The notes under the pieces were generated by a model. It searched no databases and was not told the DNA's origin. It saw only the letters and a list, made by a program, of their open reading frames with translations. A DNA stretch of 64,000 nucleotides from Methylobacterium nonmethylotrophicum (GTDB lineage: Bacteria; Pseudomonadota; Alphaproteobacteria; Rhizobiales; Beijerinckiaceae), in NCBI RefSeq assembly GCF_004745635.1, contig NZ_SRLB01000001.1, forward strand, positions 434,001-498,000. The letters are read 5' to 3'. This document shows positions 36,416 through 44,254 of the stretch, one piece after another. Position numbers and translations under genes: made by a program. The first letter of the stretch is position 1. Each line of letters begins with the position of its first letter.

Positions 36416-38080
36416 TCACATATTCACGTAGTTCGGCCCGCCCGGACCCTCCGGTGTGACCCAGTTGATGTTCTGGTTCGGATCCTTGATGTCGCAGGTC
36501 TTGCAGTGGACGCAGTTCTGCGCGTTGATCTGGTAGCGCGGCGCACCGCCCTCGTCGATCCACTCGTAGACGCCGGCCGGGCAGTAGCGGCCCGACGGCC
36601 CGCCGAACACGTCGTGCTCGGAGGATTTCTGCAGGCCCATGTCCTTGACCTGGAGGTGGACCGGCTGGTCCTCCTCGTGGTTGGTGTTCGACAGGTAGAC
36701 CGACGAGAGGCGGTCGAAGGTCAGCACCCCGTCGGGCCGAGGGTACTTGATCGGCTTCACGTCCTTGAGCGGCTTGGTGCAGGCGTAGTCCGGCTTGCCG
36801 TGGCTCATCGTGCCGAACAGCGACAGGCCGGCGAGCTCGTTGAGCCACATGTCGAGCCCGCCCAGGCCGACGCCGACCAGCGTGCCGTACTTCGACCAGA
36901 GCGGCTTGACGTTGCGCACCCGCTTGAGGTCGTAGCCGATCGGGCTCGAGCGCCAGCCCTCCTCGTAGGAGGTCAGCTCGTCCTGGGCCCGGCCGGCGGC
37001 CAGCGCCTCGTGGATCGCGCCGGCGGCCTGCATGCCCGACAGCACCGCGTTGTGCGAGCCCTTGATCCGCGGCACGTTGACGAAGCCGGCGGAGTCGCCG
37101 ACGAGGCAGCCGCCCGGGAAGACGAGCTTCGGCACCGATTGCCAGCCGCCCTCCATGATCGCGCGCGCGCCGTAGCCGATGCGCTTGGCGCCCTCGAACA
37201 CGTCGCGGATCATCGGGTGGGTCTTGAAGCGCTGGAACTCCTCGAACGGCGACAGGGTCGGGTTCTCGTAGTTCAGGTGCGTCACGAACCCGACCGAGAC
37301 CAGGTGGTCGTCGAAGTGGTACAGCCACGAGCCGCCGCCGGCCTTGTTCGGCAACGGCCAGCCCATCGAGTGCTGCACCAGCCCCGGCCGGAATTTTTCG
37401 GGCTTGACCTGCCACAGCTCCTTCACGCCGAGGCCGTATTTCTGGTGGTCGGAATGCTGGTTGAGGCGGTAGCGGTCGATGAGCTTCTTGGTCAGCGAGC
37501 CGCGGGCGCCCTCGCCGAACACCGTGTACTTGGCCCGCAGCTCCATGCCGCGGGTGAAGTCGTCCCGCGCCTCGCCCGACCTGGCGATGCCGAGGTCGCC
37601 GGTGGCGATGCCGACCACGGCACCCGCCTCGTCATAGAGGATCTCGGCGGCCGGGAAACCCGGATAGATCTCGACGCCCAGCTCCTCCGCCTTGCGGCCG
37701 AGATACTTGGTGACGTTGGAGAGCGAGCCGACGAAATTGCCGTGGTTGCTCATCAGCTTCGGGAAGGCGACGTTCGGCAGGGTGATGCCGCCAGCCGGCC
37801 CGAGGAACATGAACTCATCCTTGACCACCTCGGTCTTGAGCGGGCGGTCCGGGTCCTCGCGCCAGTCGGGCACCAGCCTGTCGAGGCCGCTCGGGTCGAT
37901 GACGGCGCCCGACAGGATGTGGGCGCCGACCTCGCTGCCCTTCTCGACCACGACCACCGACACCTCGGTGCCGGCCTCGGCCGCGAGCTGCTTCAGCTGG
38001 ATGGCGGCAGCCAGCCCGGCCGGGCCCGCTCCGACGATCACCACGTCGAAGTCCATCGCCTCGCGTTCCGGCAGCTCCAT
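36416..38080 (-). CDS. Electron transfer flavoprotein-ubiquinone oxidoreductase
   Basis: 554 residues. FAD-binding VVIVGAGPAGLAAAIQL opens the protein. The C-terminus holds the single [4Fe-4S] domain: YQINAQNCVHCKTCDIKDPNQNINWVTPEG provides CxxCxxC, plus a Cys in GRYCPAGVYEW. The 'GSHNAVLSGMQAAGAIHEAL' block is characteristic. It passes electrons from reduced ETF, filled by acyl-CoA and other dehydrogenases, to ubiquinone at the inner membrane. It is divergent from the UDG gene. Confidence 0.96.
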   Translation of the reverse strand: MELPEREAMDFDVVIVGAGPAGLAAAIQLKQLAAEAGTEVSVVVVEKGSEVGAHILSGAVIDPSGLDRLVPDWREDPDRPLKTEVVKDEFMFLGPAGGITLPNVAFPKLMSNHGNFVGSLSNVTKYLGRKAEELGVEIYPGFPAAEILYDEAGAVVGIATGDLGIARSGEARDDFTRGMELRAKYTVFGEGARGSLTKKLIDRYRLNQHSDHQKYGLGVKELWQVKPEKFRPGLVQHSMGWPLPNKAGGGSWLYHFDDHLVSVGFVTHLNYENPTLSPFEEFQRFKTHPMIRDVFEGAKRIGYGARAIMEGGWQSVPKLVFPGGCLVGDSAGFVNVPRIKGSHNAVLSGMQAAGAIHEALAAGRAQDELTSYEEGWRSSPIGYDLKRVRNVKPLWSKYGTLVGVGLGGLDMWLNELAGLSLFGTMSHGKPDYACTKPLKDVKPIKYPRPDGVLTFDRLSSVYLSNTNHEEDQPVHLQVKDMGLQKSSEHDVFGGPSGRYCPAGVYEWIDEGGAPRYQINAQNCVHCKTCDIKDPNQNINWVTPEGPGGPNYVNM

Positions 38081-38275
38081 CCTGGTCCTCCCCTGGTCTT
38101 GCGATAGTTCACATATAAACGATCTCGGGCCGCCTCAAGCGGTCCCAATGGCCGGACCGTGCGACGCCGTGTCCCCGGGCGCAAGCGGCAGCCTCCCGGC
38201 CTCGCGCGCGGGAATGCGTGTGGGCGCGGTGTCGCGCCGGTTGTCCACAGTCGCGCGGCACGCCACATCATACGT

Positions 38276-39172
38276 ATGACGCCCGACGTTCCCGACAGCC
38301 ACGACCTGCTCTCCTTCCTCGACTTTCACGTCGAGGCCGGCGTGGACGTCGCGCTGGACGAGACGCCGCACGACCGCTTCGCCGAGCCGGAGGCGCCGCG
38401 ACGGCCCGCAAGGGAGGAGGACGCCACCCCCGAGAGGCCGTCGCGGCAGGCGCCGCCGGCGGAGCCGGTCCGGGCCGCACTCTCCCGTCCGGAGCCCGCC
38501 CGTGCCGAACCCGCCCGTGCGGAGACACCCAGCACCTTCGGCCGCTCCGCCGCGGCCGCCCCCGGCGAGGCCGCCGGCGACGCCCGCGAACTCGCCGCCA
38601 CCGCCGCGAGCCTGGAGGAGCTGGAAGGCCTGCTCGCCCGGTTCGAGAGCTGCGCGCTGCGCTTCACCGCCAAGAGCCTGGTCTTCGCCGACGGCAACCC
38701 GCAGGCCCGGGTGATGTTCGTCGGAGAGGCCCCCGGCGCCGACGAGGACCGGGTCGGCAAGCCGTTCATGGGCCGCTCGGGCCAGCTCCTCGACCGGATG
38801 ATGGCGGCGGTCGGGCTCGACCGCACGAACGCCTATGTCGGCAACGTCGTGCCCTGGCGCCCGCCGGGCAACCGCAACCCGACCCCACAGGAGATCGCGA
38901 CCTGCAAGCCGTTCATCGAGCGGCAGATCGCCCTCGCCGATCCCGATATCCTGGTCTGCCTGGGCGGCGTCGCGACGCAAGCGCTCGCCGGCACCAAGGA
39001 CGGCATCCTGAAGTCGCGCGGGCGCTGGTATCCCTACCGCACCGGGCGGCGCGAGATCCGCCTCCTCGCCACCCTGCACCCGGCCTACCTGCTGCGCCAG
39101 CCGCTGCAGAAGCGCCTCGCCTGGCGCGACTTCCGCGCCCTGCGCGCCGCCCTCGACGAGGGGCAGGGCTGA
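38276..39172 (+). CDS. Uracil-DNA glycosylase, family-4-like, with long disordered N-terminus
   Basis: 298 residues. The catalytic part starts near residue 110: FESCALRFTAKSLVFADG, motif A GEAPGADEDRVGKPFMGRSGQLLDRMM, 'NVVPWRPPGNRNPTPQE' and motif B LATLHPAYLLRQP. These are the family-4 (bacterial UDGa-like) signatures, so it should remove uracil from DNA. Only three cysteines (ESC, ATC, LVC) are visible where classical members have four [4Fe-4S] ligands. The first roughly 100 residues are Pro/Ala/Glu-rich and look disordered. The ATG lies in the palindrome CATACGTATG. Confidence 0.85.
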   Translation: MTPDVPDSHDLLSFLDFHVEAGVDVALDETPHDRFAEPEAPRRPAREEDATPERPSRQAPPAEPVRAALSRPEPARAEPARAETPSTFGRSAAAAPGEAAGDARELAATAASLEELEGLLARFESCALRFTAKSLVFADGNPQARVMFVGEAPGADEDRVGKPFMGRSGQLLDRMMAAVGLDRTNAYVGNVVPWRPPGNRNPTPQEIATCKPFIERQIALADPDILVCLGGVATQALAGTKDGILKSRGRWYPYRTGRREIRLLATLHPAYLLRQPLQKRLAWRDFRALRAALDEGQG

Positions 39173-39279
39173 GGCCCGTCCAAGCGGAACCGTGCCGGCT
39201 CCCGTCGATTACTCTTGAGCCCGAACGCTGCGCCGCGTAGCCGTCGCGGCTCACGGTACGGGCCAACGGATAGCTGACC

Positions 39280-40185
39280 ATGCGCTGGGAAGATTTTCGC
39301 ACCTCCGACAACGTCGAGGACCGTCGCGGCGAGGGCGGCGGCGGGGGCGGCTTCGGATTCCCGGGCGGCGGCGCCGGGGGGCTGGGCATCGGCACGATCG
39401 TGATCCTGTGCATCATCGGCTGGGTCACCGGCATCAACCCGGCGATCCTGATCGGCGGCGCCGAGCAGATGACGCGCCCGCGCGCGCCGCAGGAGCAGCA
39501 GGGCCAGCCGCAGCCCGACCGGCGCACCGGCGCCCCCTCCGACCAGACCGGCAAGTTCGCCGCCGCGATCCTCGGCAACACCGAGGACGTGTGGAACCAG
39601 GTGCTGCCGAACCAGACCGGGCGCCAGTACACCCCGACCACGATGGTGCTCTATACCGGCGGCACCCGCAGCGGCTGCGGCCAGGCCCGGGCCGCCATGG
39701 GCCCGTTCTACTGCCCGCTCGACAAGAAGGTCTATCTCGACACCTCCTTCTTCAAGGAGATGGAGCAGAAGTTCCGGGTGAAGGGTGACTTCGCCTACGC
39801 CTACGTCATCGCCCACGAGGTCGGGCACCACGTGCAGGACGTGCTCGGCATCCTGCCCAAGGTCCAGCGCAAGCAGCAGCAGGTGGGCGAGCGCGAGTCG
39901 AACGCCCTCTCGGTGCGCGTCGAGCTGATGGCCGATTGCCTCGCCGGCGTCTGGGCCAAGAACTCGAACGACCGCTTCAACGCGCTCGAGCCCGACGACA
40001 TCGAGGAGGCGCTGCAGGCCGCGAGCGCCATCGGCGACGACCGGCTGCAGAAGCAGAGCCAGGGCTACGTCGTGCCGGATTCCTTCACCCACGGCTCCTC
40101 GGCCCAGCGCATGCGCTGGTTCCAGACCGGCTATCGCAGCGGGCAGACCCAGTCCTGCGACACGTTCCGGGCGGCGCAGCTCTGA
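39280..40185 (+). CDS. YpfJ-family neutral zinc metallopeptidase
   Basis: 301 residues. A short Gly-rich segment is followed by one membrane helix (IGTIVILCIIGWVTG), then the soluble domain. The zincin motif is YVIAHEVGHHVQDVLG (HExxH, near residues 180-190), with the downstream acidic 'RVELMADCLAGVWA' region. The cysteines in RSGCGQ and FYCPLD match the family. The function of YpfJ proteins is unknown. The stop shares one base with the moaB start (TGATG). Confidence 0.9.
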   Translation: MRWEDFRTSDNVEDRRGEGGGGGGFGFPGGGAGGLGIGTIVILCIIGWVTGINPAILIGGAEQMTRPRAPQEQQGQPQPDRRTGAPSDQTGKFAAAILGNTEDVWNQVLPNQTGRQYTPTTMVLYTGGTRSGCGQARAAMGPFYCPLDKKVYLDTSFFKEMEQKFRVKGDFAYAYVIAHEVGHHVQDVLGILPKVQRKQQQVGERESNALSVRVELMADCLAGVWAKNSNDRFNALEPDDIEEALQAASAIGDDRLQKQSQGYVVPDSFTHGSSAQRMRWFQTGYRSGQTQSCDTFRAAQL

Positions 40186-40778
40186 TGGCAAGTCTCGATC
40201 AAGCCCGCCTCGACACCGCCCGGGACTTCGTCGCGCTGAACATCGCGGTGCTGACCGTCTCGGACACCCGCACCCTGGCGGACGACCGCTCGGGCGACAC
40301 CCTGGTCGAGCGCCTGGAGAAGGCCGGGCACCGCCTCGCCGCCCGGGCGATCGTGCCGGACGATGTCGAGGCGATCCGCGGCCAGGTGCGGGCATGGGCC
40401 GAGGACCCGGGGGTCGACGTGGTGATCACCACCGGAGGCACCGGCTTCACCGGCCGCGACGTGACGCCGGAGGCGCTGGAGCCCTTGTTCGAGAAGCGGA
40501 TGGACGGGTTCTCCGCCATCTTCCACCGCATCTCCTACGACAAGATCGGCACCTCGACGCTGCAGTCGCGGGCCACCGCCGGGGTCGTCTCCGCCACCTA
40601 CGTGTTCGTGCTGCCGGGCTCGCCGGGGGCCTGCCGCGACGCCTGGGACGGCATCCTGGCGGCCCAGCTCGACTACCGGCACCGGCCCTGCAACTTCGTC
40701 GAGATCATGCCGCGCCTCGACGAGCACCTGAAGCGCGGGGCCGTCAGCCCCGGAGCAGGCTCCCCCGCAGGGGCTTGA
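40185..40778 (+). CDS. moaB: Molybdenum cofactor biosynthesis protein B
   Basis: 197 residues of the MogA/MoaB fold: NIAVLTVSDTRTLADDRSGDTL near the start, 'DVVITTGGTGFTGRDVTPEAL' (molybdopterin-binding loop), 'AIFHRISYDKIGTSTLQSRATAG' and 'VFVLPGSPGACRDAWDGIL'. It takes part in adenylylation of molybdopterin during Moco synthesis. Its end overlaps the convergent gene on the minus strand by 35 bp. Coupled to the metallopeptidase gene upstream. Confidence 0.93.
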   Translation: MASLDQARLDTARDFVALNIAVLTVSDTRTLADDRSGDTLVERLEKAGHRLAARAIVPDDVEAIRGQVRAWAEDPGVDVVITTGGTGFTGRDVTPEALEPLFEKRMDGFSAIFHRISYDKIGTSTLQSRATAGVVSATYVFVLPGSPGACRDAWDGILAAQLDYRHRPCNFVEIMPRLDEHLKRGAVSPGAGSPAGA

Positions 40779-41259
40779 CCGGCACGCGGGCGCGCAGGGG
40801 CAGGCCCGCCCGCACCGCCTGCACCCGCACGAGGTCGCCGGCCCGCACCCAGCGGGTCCCGGTCAGGGCCTCGCGCCGGCCGGCGATCCGCTCGAACAAC
40901 GGCGCGTGCGGGCGGCGCAGGCGGCCGATCGCCTCGGCCGGTGCGGTGGCGCCGAACCGGTCGAGCACCCGGATCCAGCCCTCCGCCGGGACGTCGCCGG
41001 CCTCCAGGCACAGCATCCAGGGCCGGCGCGCTGCGGCGGCGGCCGCGACCCAGGGGCTGGGGCCCCGCGCCACCAAGGCCGCGCCGGTGCTCTCCGCCAT
41101 CGTGCCGACCTCCGGGTCGTCCGGATGCGCCGCCGCGATCACCGCATCGGCCACCACGCCCGCCGCGACGCCGGCCACCAGGGCCGCCAGGGTGTCGGCG
41201 AGGGCGTCGATGCGCTCCGGATCGATCGCGCCGGGGAGATGGATGACGGCCGTGAACAT
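40744..41259 (-). CDS. Hypothetical protein, weakly glycosyltransferase-like
   Basis: 171 residues beginning MFTAVIHLPGAIDPERIDALADTLAALVAGVAAGVVADAVIAA. A segment RRPWMLCLEAGDVPAEGWIRVLDRF resembles the middle of GT2-like proteins, but no DxD motif is seen, so the resemblance is suggestive only. The gene is read convergently with moaB (35 bp overlap) and divergently from the radical SAM gene. Function unknown. Confidence 0.6.
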   Translation of the reverse strand: MFTAVIHLPGAIDPERIDALADTLAALVAGVAAGVVADAVIAAAHPDDPEVGTMAESTGAALVARGPSPWVAAAAAARRPWMLCLEAGDVPAEGWIRVLDRFGATAPAEAIGRLRRPHAPLFERIAGRREALTGTRWVRAGDLVRVQAVRAGLPLRARVPVKPLRGSLLRG

Positions 41260-41368
41260 GATCGCGCCATAGCTTATGGGAGACGGCGCGTCTTGCCTCG
41301 ATGGTTGGCACTTGCGCTCGTTCCTGTTTTGTTCGAATTTCCGCCGCGGGTCGGGCACGGAGGCGGGA

Positions 41369-42478
41369 ATGGAATCGGAACGCGGGCCGGACCTCCGCCT
41401 CGCCGGATCGACCCCGCCGGCGCAAGGCCGCCGTGGGCGCGGCGCCACCGCCAACCCGACCGGCCGGTTCGAGGCCGCCGCGCGCGAGCGCTTCGCCGAC
41501 GGGTGGGACATCGCCGAGGATCTGCCGCCCCTGCGCACCGAGGTGACGCTGGAGCGGGTGCGCAGCATCATCACCCGGAACGACTCGCCCGATATCGGCT
41601 TCGACCGCTCGATCAACCCGTATCGCGGCTGCGAGCACGGCTGCGTCTACTGCTTCGCCCGGCCGAACCACGCCTATGCGGGCCTCTCGCCGGGGCTCGA
41701 TTTCGAGACGAAGCTCTTCGCCAAGCCCGACGCGGCGGCGTTGCTGGAGCGGGAATTGTCGGCCCGCGGCTACACGCCCCGCACCATCGCGCTCGGCACC
41801 GCCACCGATCCCTACCAGCCGATCGAGCGGCGCTACCGCCTGACGCGGGGCGTCCTCGAGGTGCTGGCCCGCTTCCGCCACCCGGTCGGCCTCGTCACCA
41901 AGTCCGACCTCGTGCTGCGCGACCTCGACATCCTGGCGCCGATGGCGGCCGAGGGCCTGGTGAAGGTGGCGCTGTCGGTCACGACCCTCGATCCCGGCCT
42001 CGCCCGCCGGATGGAGCCCCGCGCGCCCCGGCCCGAGAAGCGCCTGGCGGCGATCCGGGCGCTCGCCGCAGCCGGCATCCCGGTGATGGTGCTGGTGGCC
42101 CCCCTGATCCCGGGCCTCAACGACCACGAGGTCGAGGCGGTGCTCGCCCGCGCCCGGGAGGCCGGGGCGAGCGAGGCCGGCGGCGTGCTCCTGCGCCTGC
42201 CGCACGAGCTCGCCGACCTGATGCGCGACTGGTTTTCCGAGCATTATCCCGACCGGGCGGGGCGCGCCTTCTCGCTCCTCAGCCAGGCCCGGGGCGGCAA
42301 GGTCTACGATTCGACCTATGGGCGGCGCTTCACCGGGACGGGGCCCTACGCCGATCTCCTCGACCAGCGGATGCGGGTGGCGATGACGCGACTCGGCTAT
42401 CCGGCGGAGCGGCTGCGGCTGAGGACCGATCTGTTTCGGGTGCCGGTGCGGGTGGGCGGGCAGTACAGCTTGTTCTGA
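41369..42478 (+). CDS. PA0069-type radical SAM protein (SplB-like)
   Basis: 369 residues. The radical SAM cluster is NPYRGCEHGCVYCFARPNH (CxxxCxxC, about residues 85-92). Before it lies the typical 'ITRNDSPDIGFDRSINPYRGC' and after it 'TIALGTATDPYQPIERRYRLTR' and 'VALSVTTLDPGLARRMEPRAPRPEKRL', which mark the PA0069 group. Its substrate is not known. A strong GGAGGCGGGA site precedes the ATG at 41369; the frame is open upstream to 41276. Confidence 0.92.
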   Translation: MESERGPDLRLAGSTPPAQGRRGRGATANPTGRFEAAARERFADGWDIAEDLPPLRTEVTLERVRSIITRNDSPDIGFDRSINPYRGCEHGCVYCFARPNHAYAGLSPGLDFETKLFAKPDAAALLERELSARGYTPRTIALGTATDPYQPIERRYRLTRGVLEVLARFRHPVGLVTKSDLVLRDLDILAPMAAEGLVKVALSVTTLDPGLARRMEPRAPRPEKRLAAIRALAAAGIPVMVLVAPLIPGLNDHEVEAVLARAREAGASEAGGVLLRLPHELADLMRDWFSEHYPDRAGRAFSLLSQARGGKVYDSTYGRRFTGTGPYADLLDQRMRVAMTRLGYPAERLRLRTDLFRVPVRVGGQYSLF

Positions 42479-42697
42479 GAGCCTGTTTGATTTGGTTTCC
42501 ATGCTCGTCCCACCCACAACCTCATCCTGAGGTGCCGCGTAGCGGCCTCGAAGGAGGGTTCCAGGGATCCCGGCGATTTCTGGAGCCCTCCTTCGAGGTC
42601 AGTCGATCAAAGATCGACTAACACCTCAGGATGAGGTCGAGGGTCGGATCGAAGAGGCGCCGGCGATACTGGCTCCATAGGTCAAACAGTCTCTGAG
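42478..42697. repeat. Family-II dispersed repeat, copy 1 (MITE-like, with inverted ends)
   Basis: A palindrome CCTCATCCTGAGGTG (near 42520-42534) / CACCTCAGGATGAGGT (42622-42637) flanks inner inverted blocks CCTCGAAGGAGGGTTCCAG / TGGAGCCCTCCTTCGAGG. Its outer ends are themselves inverted: GAGAGCCTGTTTGA at the left and TCAAACAGTCTCTG at the right. This gives a roughly 220-bp element with terminal inverted repeats and no coding capacity. Other copies are at 57170-57313 and 63379-63555. The 42479-42846 gap otherwise holds nothing recognised. Confidence 0.8.
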
Positions 42698-42846
42698 AGG
42701 GGTGGTATGTCTTGTTCCCGTGGACGGCAGGGCGGTCCGGGGAGATGTGCCTGGGCTTCCAAAGGATTTTTCCCGGGACAGCCCTGTGCGGGCCTTGGAG
42801 AGGAGAATCCGCCCGCCCAGGCGGCAGGATTCGGTAACCTGCCGTA

Positions 42847-43422
42847 ATGACCGACGCCCCGCCCTCCCTCGACACCCCCCGCCTCCACCTGCGCCTCGTC
42901 ACCCCCGAGGACGCCGAGGTGACCAGCGCCATGATAACCCCGGCGGTGAGCCGGTGGCTCGGCTACTGGCCGGTGCCGTTCACCACCGCCATGGCGCGGG
43001 ATCGGATCGCGACGGCGCGCGCCCTGGCCGAGGCCGGGCAGGCGCTTTCCCTCGCGGTGACCGCCCGCGGCGACGGCGAACTCCTCGGCTGGATCATGCT
43101 GCACCGGACCCGCGAGGAACCACGGACGGCCACCCTCGGCTACTGGCTCGGCGAGGCGCATCAGCGCCGCGGCTATCTGCGCGAGGCGGCCGCCGCGCTC
43201 CTCCCGATCGCTGTCGCGTGGCTCGACCTCGACCGGATCGAGGCCAGCGCCCAGCCGGAGAACGCCGCCTCCGTCGCGGTGATGCGGGCGCTCGGGATGA
43301 CGTTTCGGCGCGAGGCGGTGATGCACGCCCCGGCGCGGGGCCGGGACGAGCGCGTCCACGTCTACGGCGTCGACCGGGAGAGCCTCAGCCCGGCTCCGCC
43401 ACCAGGGTCAGCTCGAAGGTGA
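42847..43422 (+). CDS. RimJ/RimL-type GNAT acetyltransferase
   Basis: 191 residues. Opening LDTPRLHLRLVTPEDAEV is standard for the RimJ/RimL subfamily. The acetyl-CoA loop is HQRRGYLREAAAALLPIAV, and the C-terminal 'RIEASAQPENAASVAVMRALGMTFRREAVMH' is the usual strand-helix-strand end. It would acetylate a protein N-terminus or an antibiotic-like amine; the acceptor is not predictable. Its 3' end overlaps the minus-strand PCC gene by about 38 bp. Confidence 0.88.
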   Translation: MTDAPPSLDTPRLHLRLVTPEDAEVTSAMITPAVSRWLGYWPVPFTTAMARDRIATARALAEAGQALSLAVTARGDGELLGWIMLHRTREEPRTATLGYWLGEAHQRRGYLREAAAALLPIAVAWLDLDRIEASAQPENAASVAVMRALGMTFRREAVMHAPARGRDERVHVYGVDRESLSPAPPPGSARR

Positions 43423-44254
43423 TGCAGGCGGCGTTGGCGCCGCGGAGCAGGGCGCCCTCGTGGATGGCGCCGAAGACGTCCACCACCGCGATGTCGAGAT
43501 GGGCGACCGGCCGCCCGTCCGGTCCAGGCCGCACGAGACCGTCGCGGATCCATACCTCGCTGGCGTCGGTTGGGATCACCCGTCCGTCGGCGAAGGCCGG
43601 CCGCACGATGCTGCCGATGCCGCGCACCCGCGCCGCCGCGATCCCATGCGCGAAGGCTGCCGCCTCGATCGCCGCGTGGATCTCCTGGTTCGGCTGGATC
43701 TTGACGAGCAGGCAGCCCCGCTCGGCGCCTCCGGGGCCGGCCGGCGTGAACAGCGAGAAGTTGGTCTCGGGGTCGGGCTCGACCCGCCAGGCCGCCTCGG
43801 CCGTGCCCCAGACCTCGGCCCGGACCGGTTCCGCCACCACGACCTCGGCGGGCAGCATGTGCCCGGCCCGGCGGCGCCCGTCGGCCTCGGTCCAGGCCCC
43901 GTGGACGTGCAGGAAGGCGGCGCCGTCGCGCTCGCCGAAGGTGGCGCTCGCCCGCTCGAGCCGCGTCGTGCCCGGCGGTCGGAAGGTCTCGCTGTAATAG
44001 GCGGCGAAGCGCGGCTCGGCGGAGAGCGCCGGCATCACGTAGGCGAAGGGGGCGAAGCCCCCGCCCGTCAGCTGCACCACCCCGCCGCGCATCCCCGCCT
44101 CCGCGAGGGTGCCGGCGACGGCCGCAAGCAGCGTCGCCCCCGGCGCGAGCCCGAAGACGAGGTGGGTGAGCCCTCCGCCGGCGGCGAGCCAGCGCTCGGG
44201 CCGCACCGGCCCGGGCTGCGCCAGGGTGGCGAAGGCCGCCGGCTCAGGCCGCAT
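43385..44254 (-). CDS. Double PCC (PPC/DUF296)-domain protein
   Basis: 289 residues that seem to hold two PCC domains in tandem: residues about 15-160 with 'AFLHVHGAWTEADGRRRAGHMLPAEVVVAEPVRAEVWG' and 165-289 with 'NQEIHAAIEAAAFAHGIAAARVRGIGSIVRPAFADGRVIP' and 'IAVVDVFGAIHEGALL'. The His-x-His and Gly-His-ML features are those of bacterial PCC proteins, linked to nucleotide binding or sometimes DNA binding. The gene overlaps the end of the acyl-CoA synthetase gene by 11 bp, so the two form an operon. What it does there is unknown. Confidence 0.7.
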   Translation of the reverse strand: MRPEPAAFATLAQPGPVRPERWLAAGGGLTHLVFGLAPGATLLAAVAGTLAEAGMRGGVVQLTGGGFAPFAYVMPALSAEPRFAAYYSETFRPPGTTRLERASATFGERDGAAFLHVHGAWTEADGRRRAGHMLPAEVVVAEPVRAEVWGTAEAAWRVEPDPETNFSLFTPAGPGGAERGCLLVKIQPNQEIHAAIEAAAFAHGIAAARVRGIGSIVRPAFADGRVIPTDASEVWIRDGLVRPGPDGRPVAHLDIAVVDVFGAIHEGALLRGANAACITFELTLVAEPG

